Translations under genes and position numbers: made by a program
From: Flectonema sp. DT1601
Lineage: Eukaryota > Euglenozoa > Diplonemea > Diplonemida > Diplonemidae
DNA: 64,000 bases
Direction: 5' to 3'
NCBI GenBank assembly: GCA_964019425.1
Contig: OZ025807.1
Location: 62,001-126,000 of the forward strand
Notes under the pieces: model-generated
The model's input: only the letters and a program-made list of their open reading frames with translations
The model's database searches: none
Told to the model about the DNA's origin: nothing
Part shown: one piece after another, positions 1-8,887 of the stretch
Position numbering within the stretch: position 1 is the stretch's first letter
Layout: each line of letters begins with the position of its first letter

Positions 1-62
1 TTCTTTTAAACTCGATTTGCACTAACTGACTACGTACACTACTATTTTCGGTATATACCTCA

Positions 63-2276
63 CTAGTAACTGCGACCGAACAACACCCAACTGTATTGAT
101 TTAGATTTGTCGTTATTTATTGGTACAAAACATAACAATCCCCTCAAGTGAGAATTACAAGTACATACCTCTTCGCTTCATTGGTGCACTTCGGGTTGAA
201 GCACTTCTTTCCGAGTTCCTGCTTTGGCTGATCGTATGGGATGCAGAGGGACTTGGCTCCCATCGAAGGGGCGCGCTCGTCAACCTCGCTCTCGTCCGCC
301 GCCTCGGCCCCAGAGTCCTTCTTGATCTGCGTTTCGCAGTCCCCATCGAGGCAGAATGGAATCAGGCACACCTTCTTCTGGTTCAAGGTCGGCACGAAGC
401 TCTTCCACTCCGTCAACACCTCCGTGCGCTGCTGCACAACCGCCCGCGCGTTCTCCAGCATCTGCTTCTGCATCTCGTCCAGGCAGCCCTGCACCGTCTT
501 GTAGAAGTCCGCCTTCTCCCCGAGCTTCACCGTCCGCTTCTCCTTCGTGTGACGGAAGCACAGCAGCGCCTCCCCGTTCTCCAGCTCCCTAGGCCCGATC
601 TCCAAACGCACCGGAACTCCCCGAAGCTCGTAGTGGTGGAACTTCGCCCCGTTGCTCACGTTGTCTCGCAGGTCCGCCGAAGCCCGCACTCCTCCACGCT
701 TTAGCAGCTTCGCAATTTCCGCGATCTCGTCCTTGATCTCCTGCTGCTTCTCCTTCGACACGTCCTTGTTCATACCCGTCGCGATCAGCACCACCTGAGT
801 AGGGGCCACCCGAGGAGGGATTACCAACCCCTTGTCGTCTCCGTGCACCATGATCATCACTCCGATCGTCCTCGTCGTCAGACCCCACGAGTTCTGGATC
901 ACGTTCAAACCCTTCACGCACTTCTCGTTCTCGTATGTGATCTCGAACATCTTTGAGAAGTGGTCTCCCAGGCAATGCGACGTCGCTCCCTGTACCGATC
1001 TTCCCACAGTCGGCACGAACGCTTCCACGGTCGTCGTGTACAGCCCTCCCGCGAACTTCTCCTTCTCCGTCTTCCGCCCCTTCACCACAGGCACCGCAAG
1101 AAGGTCCTCGTACACCGACGCGTACAGGTCCAGGATCTCGTGCACCTCCTTCGAAGCCTCCTCTTCGGTCGCGAACGCCGAGTGTCCCTCCTGCCAAAGG
1201 AACTCACGTGTACGGATGAACGGCGTCGCGTGGGAGAATTCCCAACGCACCACGTTGCACCACTGGTTCAACCTCAGCGGCAGGTCCCGGTACGAACGGA
1301 TCCACTTTGCGAACGCTGGGTACATCACCGTCTCCGAAGTCGGACGGATCGCAATTGGGTTCTCCATCTCCGTGTCACCTGACTTCGTCACCCACGCCAC
1401 CTCAGCCGAGAACCCCTCCACATGGCTCTCTTCCTTCTTCAGCGCTTCCTGCGTCACGAACATCGGGAAGTAGCACGGCTCCACCCCCATGTCGCTGATC
1501 GCATCGTCGAAGTACCGGTGGATCTGTTTCCAGATGTTGAACGCGTTCGGCCTCAGGATGTAGCAACCCGACACGTCGTAGAACTCGATCAGCTCCGCCT
1601 TCGTGATCACCTGCTGGTACCACTTCGCGAAGTCTTCTTCCTTCCCAACCTGCAGTCCTTCCTTGCTCACTCCCTTCTTGTTCTCGTTCACCTTCTTCTC
1701 CTTCTTCGGTGCCGGTTTCTTCTCCTTCTTCGCAGCTGGCGCAGCTGCCACCGCAGCCGAAGCAGAAAGGTCAACCGACTGGTACTCCACCGAATTCTTC
1801 TTCATGAACTCCTCCAGCTCCCCCGCGCTCATGATCACCGTCTTCGAGTTCTCCATCGGGTGGAAGCACAACTTCTTCTCGCTCTTCAGCAGCGCCGCGT
1901 CGAAGCAAAGCTTTACCGACTTCTCCGAATCGTTGATGATCGCAAACGGGTTCACCGACCCCTTCTTCACTGCCAGCTTCTCCAGTAATATGTCCTCCGA
2001 AGCGAATCTCGGCTCCTTCGCCCCCACAGCCTTCGCGAACACCTTCATGTCCGTCTTCGTCTCCGCGAGTGTCACCAGCAGGAACAGTTGCTTCTTCTTG
2101 TCCTTCATAAACAGGCATCTGGTCAACAAACTCCCCTCCGTCTTGAAGCTCTTGTGGAACGGTGCCCACTCGTCCACTGTCAGTGCCTCTGCGTGTTCCT
2201 CCAAAGGTACCGCAGGAACCACCGCCCTGATCTGGCCCAGCATCGCCTCAGCTGTCAACAATTGTGAAGAAGACAT
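63..2276 (-). CDS. Prolyl-tRNA synthetase, copy 1 (two exons)
   Basis: Charges tRNA-Pro with proline in translation. Exon 1 is 2276-169 and exon 2 is 90-63. The intron (91-168, 78 bp) has donor AG|GTATGT and acceptor ATACAG, and splicing gives 711 residues ending WVLFGRSY, the family's usual C-terminus. Seen: an N-terminal YbaK/INS-like editing-type domain (about 1-180); a lysine-rich linker (about 185-215); the class II core with motif 2 RTREFLWQEGH and motif 3 around GLTTRTIGVMIMVHGDD; an anticodon-binding domain; and a Cys-containing C-terminal domain (CLDGDC, CFNPKC). An N-terminal YbaK-like domain is known in kinetoplastid and apicomplexan ProRS. The chosen start is the first in-frame ATG (MSSSQLL). 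The frame stays open upstream back to a CAG at 2337-2339, so a longer, mitochondrially targeted form is possible. The coding DNA is far richer in C- and G-ending codons than its neighbours. A near-identical copy lies at 21128-23360. Confidence 0.95.
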
Positions 2277-2674
2277 CGATTGAGTGAATCGCCTAGTCCC
2301 CGATGTCAAAAGGCGTCTGAAAATCTTTTTTAGAGACTGTGAGGAAGAAGAAGTTGTAAATTATAATTCCTCTCTCCAACAATGAACCTACACTCTCTGT
2401 ATACAACCATTATCCCTCTACCTGATGATGAATAAAAGTATCAGACGACAATCATATAATTCAATTCAACTGAGCACAAGAAATAATAACTTCTTACGCA
2501 GTGAATAAACGTTCAAACCTAAAGTTGGTTCGCTACCTAATCAGGGAGTCAGATTCGTAAACTGAGAGAACCTCATCCTGTTGGTTGTATTCTGCTAATT
2601 AGATACGAGCAGAGGGTATCTGTTGCTCTCTTTTCTGATGAAAGTCCCTCACAAATATAATTTGGGTTGGAACT
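2277..2674. other. Spacer upstream of ProRS copy 1
   Basis: No supported gene. On the minus strand a pyrimidine-rich tract ending in CAG (2337-2339) lies about 60 bases before the ProRS ATG. It could be a cis- or trans-splice acceptor. The match to ProRS copy 2 stops about 22 bases upstream of that CAG. Confidence 0.5.
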
Positions 2675-3751
2675 TTAATATCTTTCTCTCATATGAACAG
2701 AATTCAAATCAGGACTGCGAGTAATCGGAGACTCGACGGATGATTTAATTCCCTTATCAATTTGTTCAAATTCCCATTGTTGGATTGACTGCTTTAGTTT
2801 TGCAGCCGCCTCAGCAGCGTTGTATTCTTTAGTAGTATAGTCGCAGAACTGACCATGGGGATCCATTAGGTACTGAACAATTGAATGATCGATTAAATAA
2901 TCATTTTCTGTAAAGGTATCGATATCTGGAACAGAATGGTACACTCGAAACTCACGAGTCATTTTTTCAACCTGTTCCTTTGTACCATAGAGACCCAACA
3001 TATCTGGATGATAGTCAACCAGATATTCGTTTACCGCCTCAGCATCATCTCTCTTTGCATCAATTGTTACGAAAACAGGAACAAAAACATCTCCTAATAC
3101 TTCTTGTAATCGGAGTGTGACGTTACTCATTTTCCTCATTTCGTCTGGACAGATGTCAGGGCAGTTTGTAAACCCAAAGTAAATATAAATCCACTTTCCT
3201 AAGAAGTCCTTGTCTGTTACCGTTTTACCCGTCTTTGAGTTGGTCATAGTAAATGGTCCTCCCAGATCTGATTTACCAATGTAAGTAGTTCCCTCTTCAC
3301 GTTTTTCAAAGTCGCTTGAGTATTTGTCAGCGTCTCTCTTCCATTGGTAGTAGGCAGTCACACCAGTGAAAGCAATTCCGATAATTAAGAGTGTGGCAGG
3401 TAGTAATTTTGGATTTCTTAACATGATAGCTCTCTCAAAGTTACCATCTCTGTCAGGACCACGAAGAGTGATGTAGGGATCCTCAACCTTTCCGAGTTGG
3501 TTCTCACGAAAGTACGGATCATCAAATAATAAATCTTTCTTTGCTTTGCTAATCTTCAGAGCAGCCATTGCCGTAGTAAATCCTCCATTTGATTGTTTCT
3601 CAAGATCGTAAACATTTTGAGTTGGTGCTTTTGATACGTTTGTATCTTTATCTTCTTCTTTAACAATTCTATTTTCAGTGTCATTAGGAGTCTTGCTGCA
3701 CCATCTCCGACTCGCATGATTGACGGCTGTCCTTCTTAGCTTAATTAACAT
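2675..3751 (-). CDS. SCO1: SCO1/SenC-family copper chaperone
   Basis: Inner-membrane mitochondrial protein that delivers copper to the CuA site of cytochrome c oxidase subunit II. The 358-residue protein starts with an Arg-rich, acid-poor stretch typical of a mitochondrial presequence. One membrane segment follows (about 113-132, LLPATLLIIGIAFTGVTAYY), then a thioredoxin-fold domain. The copper-binding CxxxC is present in TNCPDICPDE, and the distal copper-ligand His is in YLIDHSIVQYL. The residues between the presequence and the membrane segment are longer than in typical SCO proteins. The gene is intronless, starts with ATG and ends with TAA. It indicates an aerobic mitochondrion. Confidence in the family is high; whether it acts as SCO1 or SCO2 cannot be told. 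Confidence 0.93.
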   Translation of the reverse strand: MLIKLRRTAVNHASRRWCSKTPNDTENRIVKEEDKDTNVSKAPTQNVYDLEKQSNGGFTTAMAALKISKAKKDLLFDDPYFRENQLGKVEDPYITLRGPDRDGNFERAIMLRNPKLLPATLLIIGIAFTGVTAYYQWKRDADKYSSDFEKREEGTTYIGKSDLGGPFTMTNSKTGKTVTDKDFLGKWIYIYFGFTNCPDICPDEMRKMSNVTLRLQEVLGDVFVPVFVTIDAKRDDAEAVNEYLVDYHPDMLGLYGTKEQVEKMTREFRVYHSVPDIDTFTENDYLIDHSIVQYLMDPHGQFCDYTTKEYNAAEAAAKLKQSIQQWEFEQIDKGIKSSVESPITRSPDLNSVHMRERY

Positions 3752-3988
3752 TTCTATTTGTGATACCTGTTGTCTGAGAGATGTCGTTATCTGAGACTCT
3801 TTTTTTTTTATGTTATTTTCTGCATCTGTAATCTTCTCTCCTTCTTAATAGTTTTCATATAAATTAAAGAAAATGAATTGAATTTTAAATTATTGCCTTC
3901 TGCACTTAACAAGTATTATTAAGAACCAAAAAGAATGTTAGGCAGCACACGTAAACCTCCTTAAGCTTCATCAGTTTAAGTCAATTTC

Positions 3989-4011
3989 ACGGTTTTGTGC
4001 ACAAACAAAAA
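3989..4011 (+). repeat. 23-bp sequence shared with 24573-24595 (inverted)
   Basis: A 23-base stretch with core TTTTGTGCACAAAC lies just downstream of the methyltransferase stop. It recurs exactly, in inverted orientation, at 24573-24595, beside a broken gene copy. The central GTGCAC is palindromic. Its function is unknown. Confidence 0.7.
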
Positions 4012-4017
4012 TGTCAT

Positions 4018-4902
4018 TTATCTCTTAGTTATTACACACATAAAGTGATGGCAGTCAATGCTGCCGAATGGACTCCGAAGTTTACTGTCAAGCTCTTCAT
4101 GTCCGTTGCTTTTTATTCGGGTCTGTACTCGTCGAAATATCTCTGTTCCGATGTAGTAGACAGCTGTTCCATTATTTCCCCAAAATCCGGGAGAGAATGA
4201 CAGTTGCAAGTCCTCTATGATATATTTGCCTCCAGATTTGAGAAATGGAAATAAGGTCTCGAAACTAATAATTTGATGACGGGACTCATGCGATCCATCG
4301 TCTATTATAATATCCCACTGACCTGACCGTCGACCAACATCTTCTAAGAAAGTCTTATTACTTTGATCTCCGTAGTGGTATTGAACTCCACCAGAAGGTC
4401 CCCATTTTTTGTCGACATTTCGATTTTCAAAGTCGCGTCCACACTGGCTGTCGTATTCAATAACGTCCATTTGACCTTTTTTAAAATATTCTCCCCAAAG
4501 TCTTACTCCCAATCCAATGTCTTTCAAACCTAAACATCCCAATCCAATTTCTAATAATTTTATTGGTGCTGGTCGTTCTCGTAATGAACTAAAGTGTAAT
4601 TCATAAGGAACGTGGTAGTGATGGACTTCAACTTTGTCGCTTCGGATTGACATTCCGATATCTAAAAGTGATCGTAGTGTGGAAGTAGAACTCGATACTA
4701 CTGTAGTTGATGTTGTTGTTGTTGTTGGTGTTGGTGTGCAGGGTGGCTGAGTCACTTGACTTTCAACACTGCTTGCAGTAACAGTCTCATTTCCGTATAT
4801 GACAGAGATATCACAAAACCCTGAAGAACCCCTCCCACCAATCAACACGCCCACAGCGAACGACGCGATGCAAATTAAAGAACTTTTTACAGCATTCGGC
4901 AT
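4018..4902 (-). CDS. Membrane-anchored SAM-dependent methyltransferase-like protein
   Basis: The 294-residue protein has an uncleaved-signal-like N-terminal hydrophobic segment (about 6-24), a Thr/Ser/Pro-rich stalk (about 50-78) and a class I methyltransferase-like domain. Motif I is LLEIGLGCLG, an acidic residue follows in DVIEYDSQC, and a later motif reads WDIIIDDGSHESRHQI before the FLKSGGKYIIEDL strand. The pattern resembles the Methyltransf_24-type enzymes found beside secreted or glycan-modifying proteins. The layout suggests a type II Golgi or secretory enzyme with a luminal catalytic domain, which is inference. The substrate is unknown; sugar O-methylation is one possibility. ATG start, TAA stop, no intron. 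Confidence 0.75.
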   Translation of the reverse strand: MPNAVKSSLICIASFAVGVLIGGRGSSGFCDISVIYGNETVTASSVESQVTQPPCTPTPTTTTTSTTVVSSSTSTLRSLLDIGMSIRSDKVEVHHYHVPYELHFSSLRERPAPIKLLEIGLGCLGLKDIGLGVRLWGEYFKKGQMDVIEYDSQCGRDFENRNVDKKWGPSGGVQYHYGDQSNKTFLEDVGRRSGQWDIIIDDGSHESRHQIISFETLFPFLKSGGKYIIEDLQLSFSPGFWGNNGTAVYYIGTEIFRRVQTRIKSNGHEELDSKLRSPFGSIDCHHFMCVITKR

Positions 4903-5070
4903 CTTTGATTGTCCACCCTGTGTCCCTGTACTGAATTGTTACATTTCATACAAAGACAAGAAACAATACTTTCGTTAAGTAGCAGAAACGTGTAGTAAAG
5001 TAGCTAAGGTCAGCCAACATAAGCTTCGCTAACAGTTTTGAAGAAAAAGGGTATTAAAGACGGCGAGTAT

Positions 5071-5099
5071 GAAAAAAAAAAAAAAAAAAAAAAAAAAAA
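5071..5099 (+). repeat. Poly(A) homopolymer run
   Basis: An uninterrupted A run of nearly 30 bases lies in the short spacer between the methyltransferase and the ARM-like gene. It is one of many such runs in the spacers of this window. Confidence 0.9.
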
Positions 5100-5177
5100 C
5101 TGAATAAAACTTTAGTTTAAATTAATTAATATTTTTCTTTAACAGACTAACTCGTGAAGTGTGTAAGTGGTTAAGCA

Positions 5178-6542
5178 TCACACAGCGAGTAAGTCCCAGC
5201 GGGTTTTTGGTTTAGTGACAGCAGCCTGTTGGAGTAGTAAAAGAAATGGTCTTTTTATAACAGGAGCTGGTTGAGACTTTCTTGAATAACCTTTTCGTGG
5301 TCGATGAAGATCAGTTGAAAACTTATTAACAACGAGTGTAGACAGAGCCGCGTTTGCTTGAAATACCAACTCAGTCTCATCACCAAAAGCCTGGATTGCT
5401 GCTGCAATGTATGGTACGACGTGTTTTCCAACCCTGACTCGCGTATTGTCATTCGGACAACTCGGTCCTAATTGTTCAACAAGACGACAACACTGAATCA
5501 GGATAGGGACATCATAGTTAGTACTCATCACTTTTTTAATACAATTTGCAATTTGATCGATCCTTGACGGAAAGAAATCAACATGGGGTTCGATTATATG
5601 AATTATCACTCCCGTGACTGTTGGATTCCCGGTGTGGATTTCTAAGGCTTCCAGAAAAGTTGGAATCACTGTCGATTTTCTAATTTCGAGGATTAGATTA
5701 TCCCGCTCTGAAGATTCTTGTTGTAAGTTTGTAATAAACTCTGCTACAGATAAAACAATAGTACTGTTTTCAACGTGAAGTTTTAAAGCTTCACTCACAT
5801 AATCAAGTGCCGCTCCTTGACTAGTCATAAAAATACCAATTCTCGGCTGTCTCGCAAGATCACTAATTGCTTGACAACATTCAACCAAAAGCATTGGAAC
5901 ATCATTGTGACGGTGCATTGCCGCCAATATGTTACCAAGGAGACCATTTTCTAGGAATCTGACGAGGTATAAATCCGATCTAATTATTATTTTAATTGTT
6001 GTGCAACCAAACTGTTGTAGAGTCACACGAAGTGGATATCCCGTCAGGGCCGCAGATATCAGAAGACTACCTCCGCCATTATAGTGGCGTTCTTCAGACA
6101 GTTGTTTTAATAAAGTGTTTTCGAATTCATAAAACTCATCGAGGTTCGTATCGTCAGTCAGCAGCCGGCTTAGGGCCGCCAGACAGTTTTCAATTATTAT
6201 CGCTCGCTTACCCATCCATCGTTGCATTGTGGAGAGGACAATTGGAACACCGCTAGCTGAGCCTATCGTTTGCCTGTTGGATATTTGTAGTGAGAGCCAA
6301 GCTATTTCTTCAGATCCTTTTATTGCTTTCTCTTCTTTGTGAGATCCAACCCTTCGAAGCACCTTTTCAATCACAGCAATATCTGCTGCCTTTGTAGGTT
6401 CACTGCTACTCATATCCAACAGTAGAGTGCTTTCAGTTTGTGAACTCACACACGTTGATGCAATCTCATCGCGGAGTTCCATCATCCTCGCCAGCCGTTC
6501 TTCATCAGGTCCGATCTGGACTGTTGCTGTTGATGCGTCCAT
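5178..6542 (-). CDS. Armadillo/HEAT-like helical-repeat protein, unknown function
   Basis: The 454-residue protein begins at the first in-frame ATG (MDASTATVQIG); the open frame extends 14 codons further without an ATG. Most of it is amphipathic helices in pairs. Recurrent patterns such as GNILAAMHRHNDVPMLLVECCQAISDLA and later ILIQCCRLVEQLG resemble armadillo or HEAT repeats, with about 8-9 repeat-like units between roughly 60 and 430. Such proteins are usually binding scaffolds. No catalytic motif, membrane segment or signal peptide is visible, and I cannot assign a partner. No intron is needed. Confidence 0.7.
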   Translation of the reverse strand: MDASTATVQIGPDEERLARMMELRDEIASTCVSSQTESTLLLDMSSSEPTKAADIAVIEKVLRRVGSHKEEKAIKGSEEIAWLSLQISNRQTIGSASGVPIVLSTMQRWMGKRAIIIENCLAALSRLLTDDTNLDEFYEFENTLLKQLSEERHYNGGGSLLISAALTGYPLRVTLQQFGCTTIKIIIRSDLYLVRFLENGLLGNILAAMHRHNDVPMLLVECCQAISDLARQPRIGIFMTSQGAALDYVSEALKLHVENSTIVLSVAEFITNLQQESSERDNLILEIRKSTVIPTFLEALEIHTGNPTVTGVIIHIIEPHVDFFPSRIDQIANCIKKVMSTNYDVPILIQCCRLVEQLGPSCPNDNTRVRVGKHVVPYIAAAIQAFGDETELVFQANAALSTLVVNKFSTDLHRPRKGYSRKSQPAPVIKRPFLLLLQQAAVTKPKTRWDLLAV

Positions 6543-6776
6543 GTGTGGCTTCTTGTCAACTATTGTGAAATAATTATTATACACTACTAGAACTAACAGC
6601 TAATTAGCGTACTCGATAAACTCTTGTCCTCTATATCATAATGCTTTAATCACCTGTTTAGTTAATAGTGTAATAAATAATCTTCAAGGGTTGGTCTCTT
6701 TTCAGCATCCGGACGTCGCACAGATGCTGTCGGGCGGACACTAAAGGTAACAAGCTAATTACTGTGAACAGGAATA

Positions 6777-8576
6777 TTATAACGAAGACAGTTGATCAGG
6801 TTTGTAATTAATAGTTCCAGAAGAATCGATCTTTATAACAGTCGCACTGTCTGACTTCTCAGTAGTGTATCCTCTGATTCGAAGACCTGCTGGAGTGTCA
6901 GGGGAGTCGGGTACTGAAACACGTTTCCAACCTGAGTTTGTGATTGTGAGGTCTTCGAGTACGACTTCTGTTTTACAGTCGTCGTCTACTTCGATGACGA
7001 GCGAGCCATCGAGTGAGATGTTCTTAAGAATCAAATGACTACCTCCTTTAATACAAAGTAACGATCTCTTAGTCATGTTAAAGTTTTGAACCTTTCCGCG
7101 AAGGACCTCTCTAGTTGGTGCAAATGCAGGAGATAAGAAGGCACGGGGACCAGAAGGGACAACTACTCCAAGCCATTCTTCAGTTTCAGCACCGCTCTCA
7201 ATTGTTGCATCGCATTCTTTGAGAAGATTAATAAAATTAGAAGACCAAAGATACTCCGCGTAAGAAGCACAGCCAGGCATTTGTCCATTCTGTTGCTTCA
7301 CAGCTCCATCAGCTGTGGCGTTCTTGACGGGGCAGTACAAATGACGTTCGAAACTAGTAAAGCCAACACGTGCTGTTGATGGGAAGAACTTTGGAATATC
7401 TTGCATCATACACTCAAGTCGGGTGGGTGATTTGAAGATAGTTCTGGCGGAGTCTGCGTATTTTGGATTTACGAATTCCGGTACGACTCCGCCAGAGTTT
7501 TTCAAAGCTTCACAATAAACTGATAAATTAATAACAAAAGTATTTACATTACCAGGAAATGCTGAATATCCATCTTCACCTTCTGGTTGATCAGAGTGAC
7601 CGAGAGTACTACGAAGTAACGGGTCTAATTGATTGTATTCAACATTTATTGTTAAGTCTTGTTTACCACTTCCTTGATCAGCTTTCAATAAACAAACTGA
7701 ACCTGAAGCCTCACCAGGTTTTCTTGGTATAGTCATGCTATTCATCGCGAACTGTTCTCTTGCACTCATTCCCAGTGTCGGGAGTACCTTCCACATGCAG
7801 AGTACGTGTGTGTCTTGAAAGAATAAAATGTGTTCTTTCCCTTCAGAAAGCCACTTATCAGCAAGACCACTGTTATACACAAGTTGATGAACATCACCGT
7901 GACCGTGAGGTTTAGTCAAAAGTAAGTTGGTTGATGGGTCGAGAGCGAATTTCGCATCGTTGTCAACGAGAGAAGGAACCTTTCCCTGTTTTAAGATACT
8001 TATTTGAGAAGATTTCATCCCAAAATTGTTATTCTCTTTTAAGAACTGAACTGTTCTGTCGTTCGTATCATCACTCGTCATAATCGCTAGTGGAATAGGT
8101 TGATCACAATTAGTTAATACTTGCCACTGAAGAATGTAAGAAATATAGGTTTCAATGAAAGAGGTTTCAGTCACGGTGTCGATTGGAATTTTTATTTTGA
8201 TGTCGCTGTAGCCAAGGCGTTCACCAAGACCTCCAGCAACGAGAACAAAAGCTGTTTTTGGGATTTGTTCCAAACCTCTCTTTGTAAGTTCATCAAAGCA
8301 GTCGGCTGTTCTTAAACCAGAACCTCCAGAGGGTACTTCAGGACGGTAGCCGTTTAATGGATTTTCTCCTGCTTGTGAAGCTTTCAGGAGTTGTTTTGCG
8401 TTCTCAACATATCGAACAACGCCTCCGGGATATCCAGCGTCTACCTCTTTGAATTGGTTAAGAAGTTCAGTCTTGTTACTTCGAGTTTCCCATCCCTCAA
8501 ACAAGTGACCCTGACCAGCTTCTACATATCTTTCAACCACTTCTTTGTACTCAGTCGGTACATTGTCTGCGATCAT
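6777..8576 (-). CDS. UDP-sugar pyrophosphorylase (USP/UGP family)
   Basis: Makes UDP-sugars from UTP and sugar-1-phosphates, supplying nucleotide sugars for glycan synthesis. The 599-residue length fits broad-specificity UDP-sugar pyrophosphorylases of plants and Leishmania. The nucleotide-binding motif reads LVAGGLGERLGYSDIKIKIP, near residue 111, and matches the USP signature. GHGDVHQLVYNSGL and FFQDTHVLCMW follow at the active site, with the C-terminal left-handed beta-helix region after about 500. ATG start, no intron. The enzyme would feed glycosylation, in keeping with the sulfotransferase and putative Golgi methyltransferase elsewhere in the window. A UDP-GlcNAc pyrophosphorylase is less likely from the motif. 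Confidence 0.92.
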   Translation of the reverse strand: MIADNVPTEYKEVVERYVEAGQGHLFEGWETRSNKTELLNQFKEVDAGYPGGVVRYVENAKQLLKASQAGENPLNGYRPEVPSGGSGLRTADCFDELTKRGLEQIPKTAFVLVAGGLGERLGYSDIKIKIPIDTVTETSFIETYISYILQWQVLTNCDQPIPLAIMTSDDTNDRTVQFLKENNNFGMKSSQISILKQGKVPSLVDNDAKFALDPSTNLLLTKPHGHGDVHQLVYNSGLADKWLSEGKEHILFFQDTHVLCMWKVLPTLGMSAREQFAMNSMTIPRKPGEASGSVCLLKADQGSGKQDLTINVEYNQLDPLLRSTLGHSDQPEGEDGYSAFPGNVNTFVINLSVYCEALKNSGGVVPEFVNPKYADSARTIFKSPTRLECMMQDIPKFFPSTARVGFTSFERHLYCPVKNATADGAVKQQNGQMPGCASYAEYLWSSNFINLLKECDATIESGAETEEWLGVVVPSGPRAFLSPAFAPTREVLRGKVQNFNMTKRSLLCIKGGSHLILKNISLDGSLVIEVDDDCKTEVVLEDLTITNSGWKRVSVPDSPDTPAGLRIRGYTTEKSDSATVIKIDSSGTINYKPDQLSSL

Positions 8577-8887
8577 TATTTCAGTTGTATAGATTGCTGT
8601 GATTAAGTTATAAATTAATTCCTTTGTGTAATGTTTTCAATTTATCACAGACGTGCAATAATATTATATAAAGGAAGGGAGATAGGGGGGGTGTATTTTG
8701 TTGTTTTTTTATGATTACCTTACATGTGAGACCACACAAGGAAATTAGTTGGTACAAGGGGATTGCGGAATTTGTAAATCAAAAAATAAATAAAATAAGG
8801 AATGCTAAAGGTGTAAATGAAAGAGGAAAGACGAATATTGCTCAACTTAACCAGTTGACAAGACATCAGAAGTGTAAAGGTTTATTG
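8577..8887. other. Spacer without recognised gene
   Basis: Contains an open frame on the + strand (8711-9037) that runs into the antisense of the next gene and shows no domain. A G-rich run occurs near 8685. Nothing else is recognised. Confidence 0.5.

Noticed and set aside
120-2283. Many long open frames on the + strand and in other frames inside ProRS copy 1 (and the same in copy 2)
   Set aside because: They are shadows produced by the GC-rich codon bias of ProRS; they repeat identically in both copies and contain no domains.
2276-2309. Non-ATG start 11 codons upstream as the ProRS start
   Set aside because: TTG is not a usual start in eukaryotes; the first ATG gives a normal YbaK-like domain. 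A longer form would need an upstream exon.
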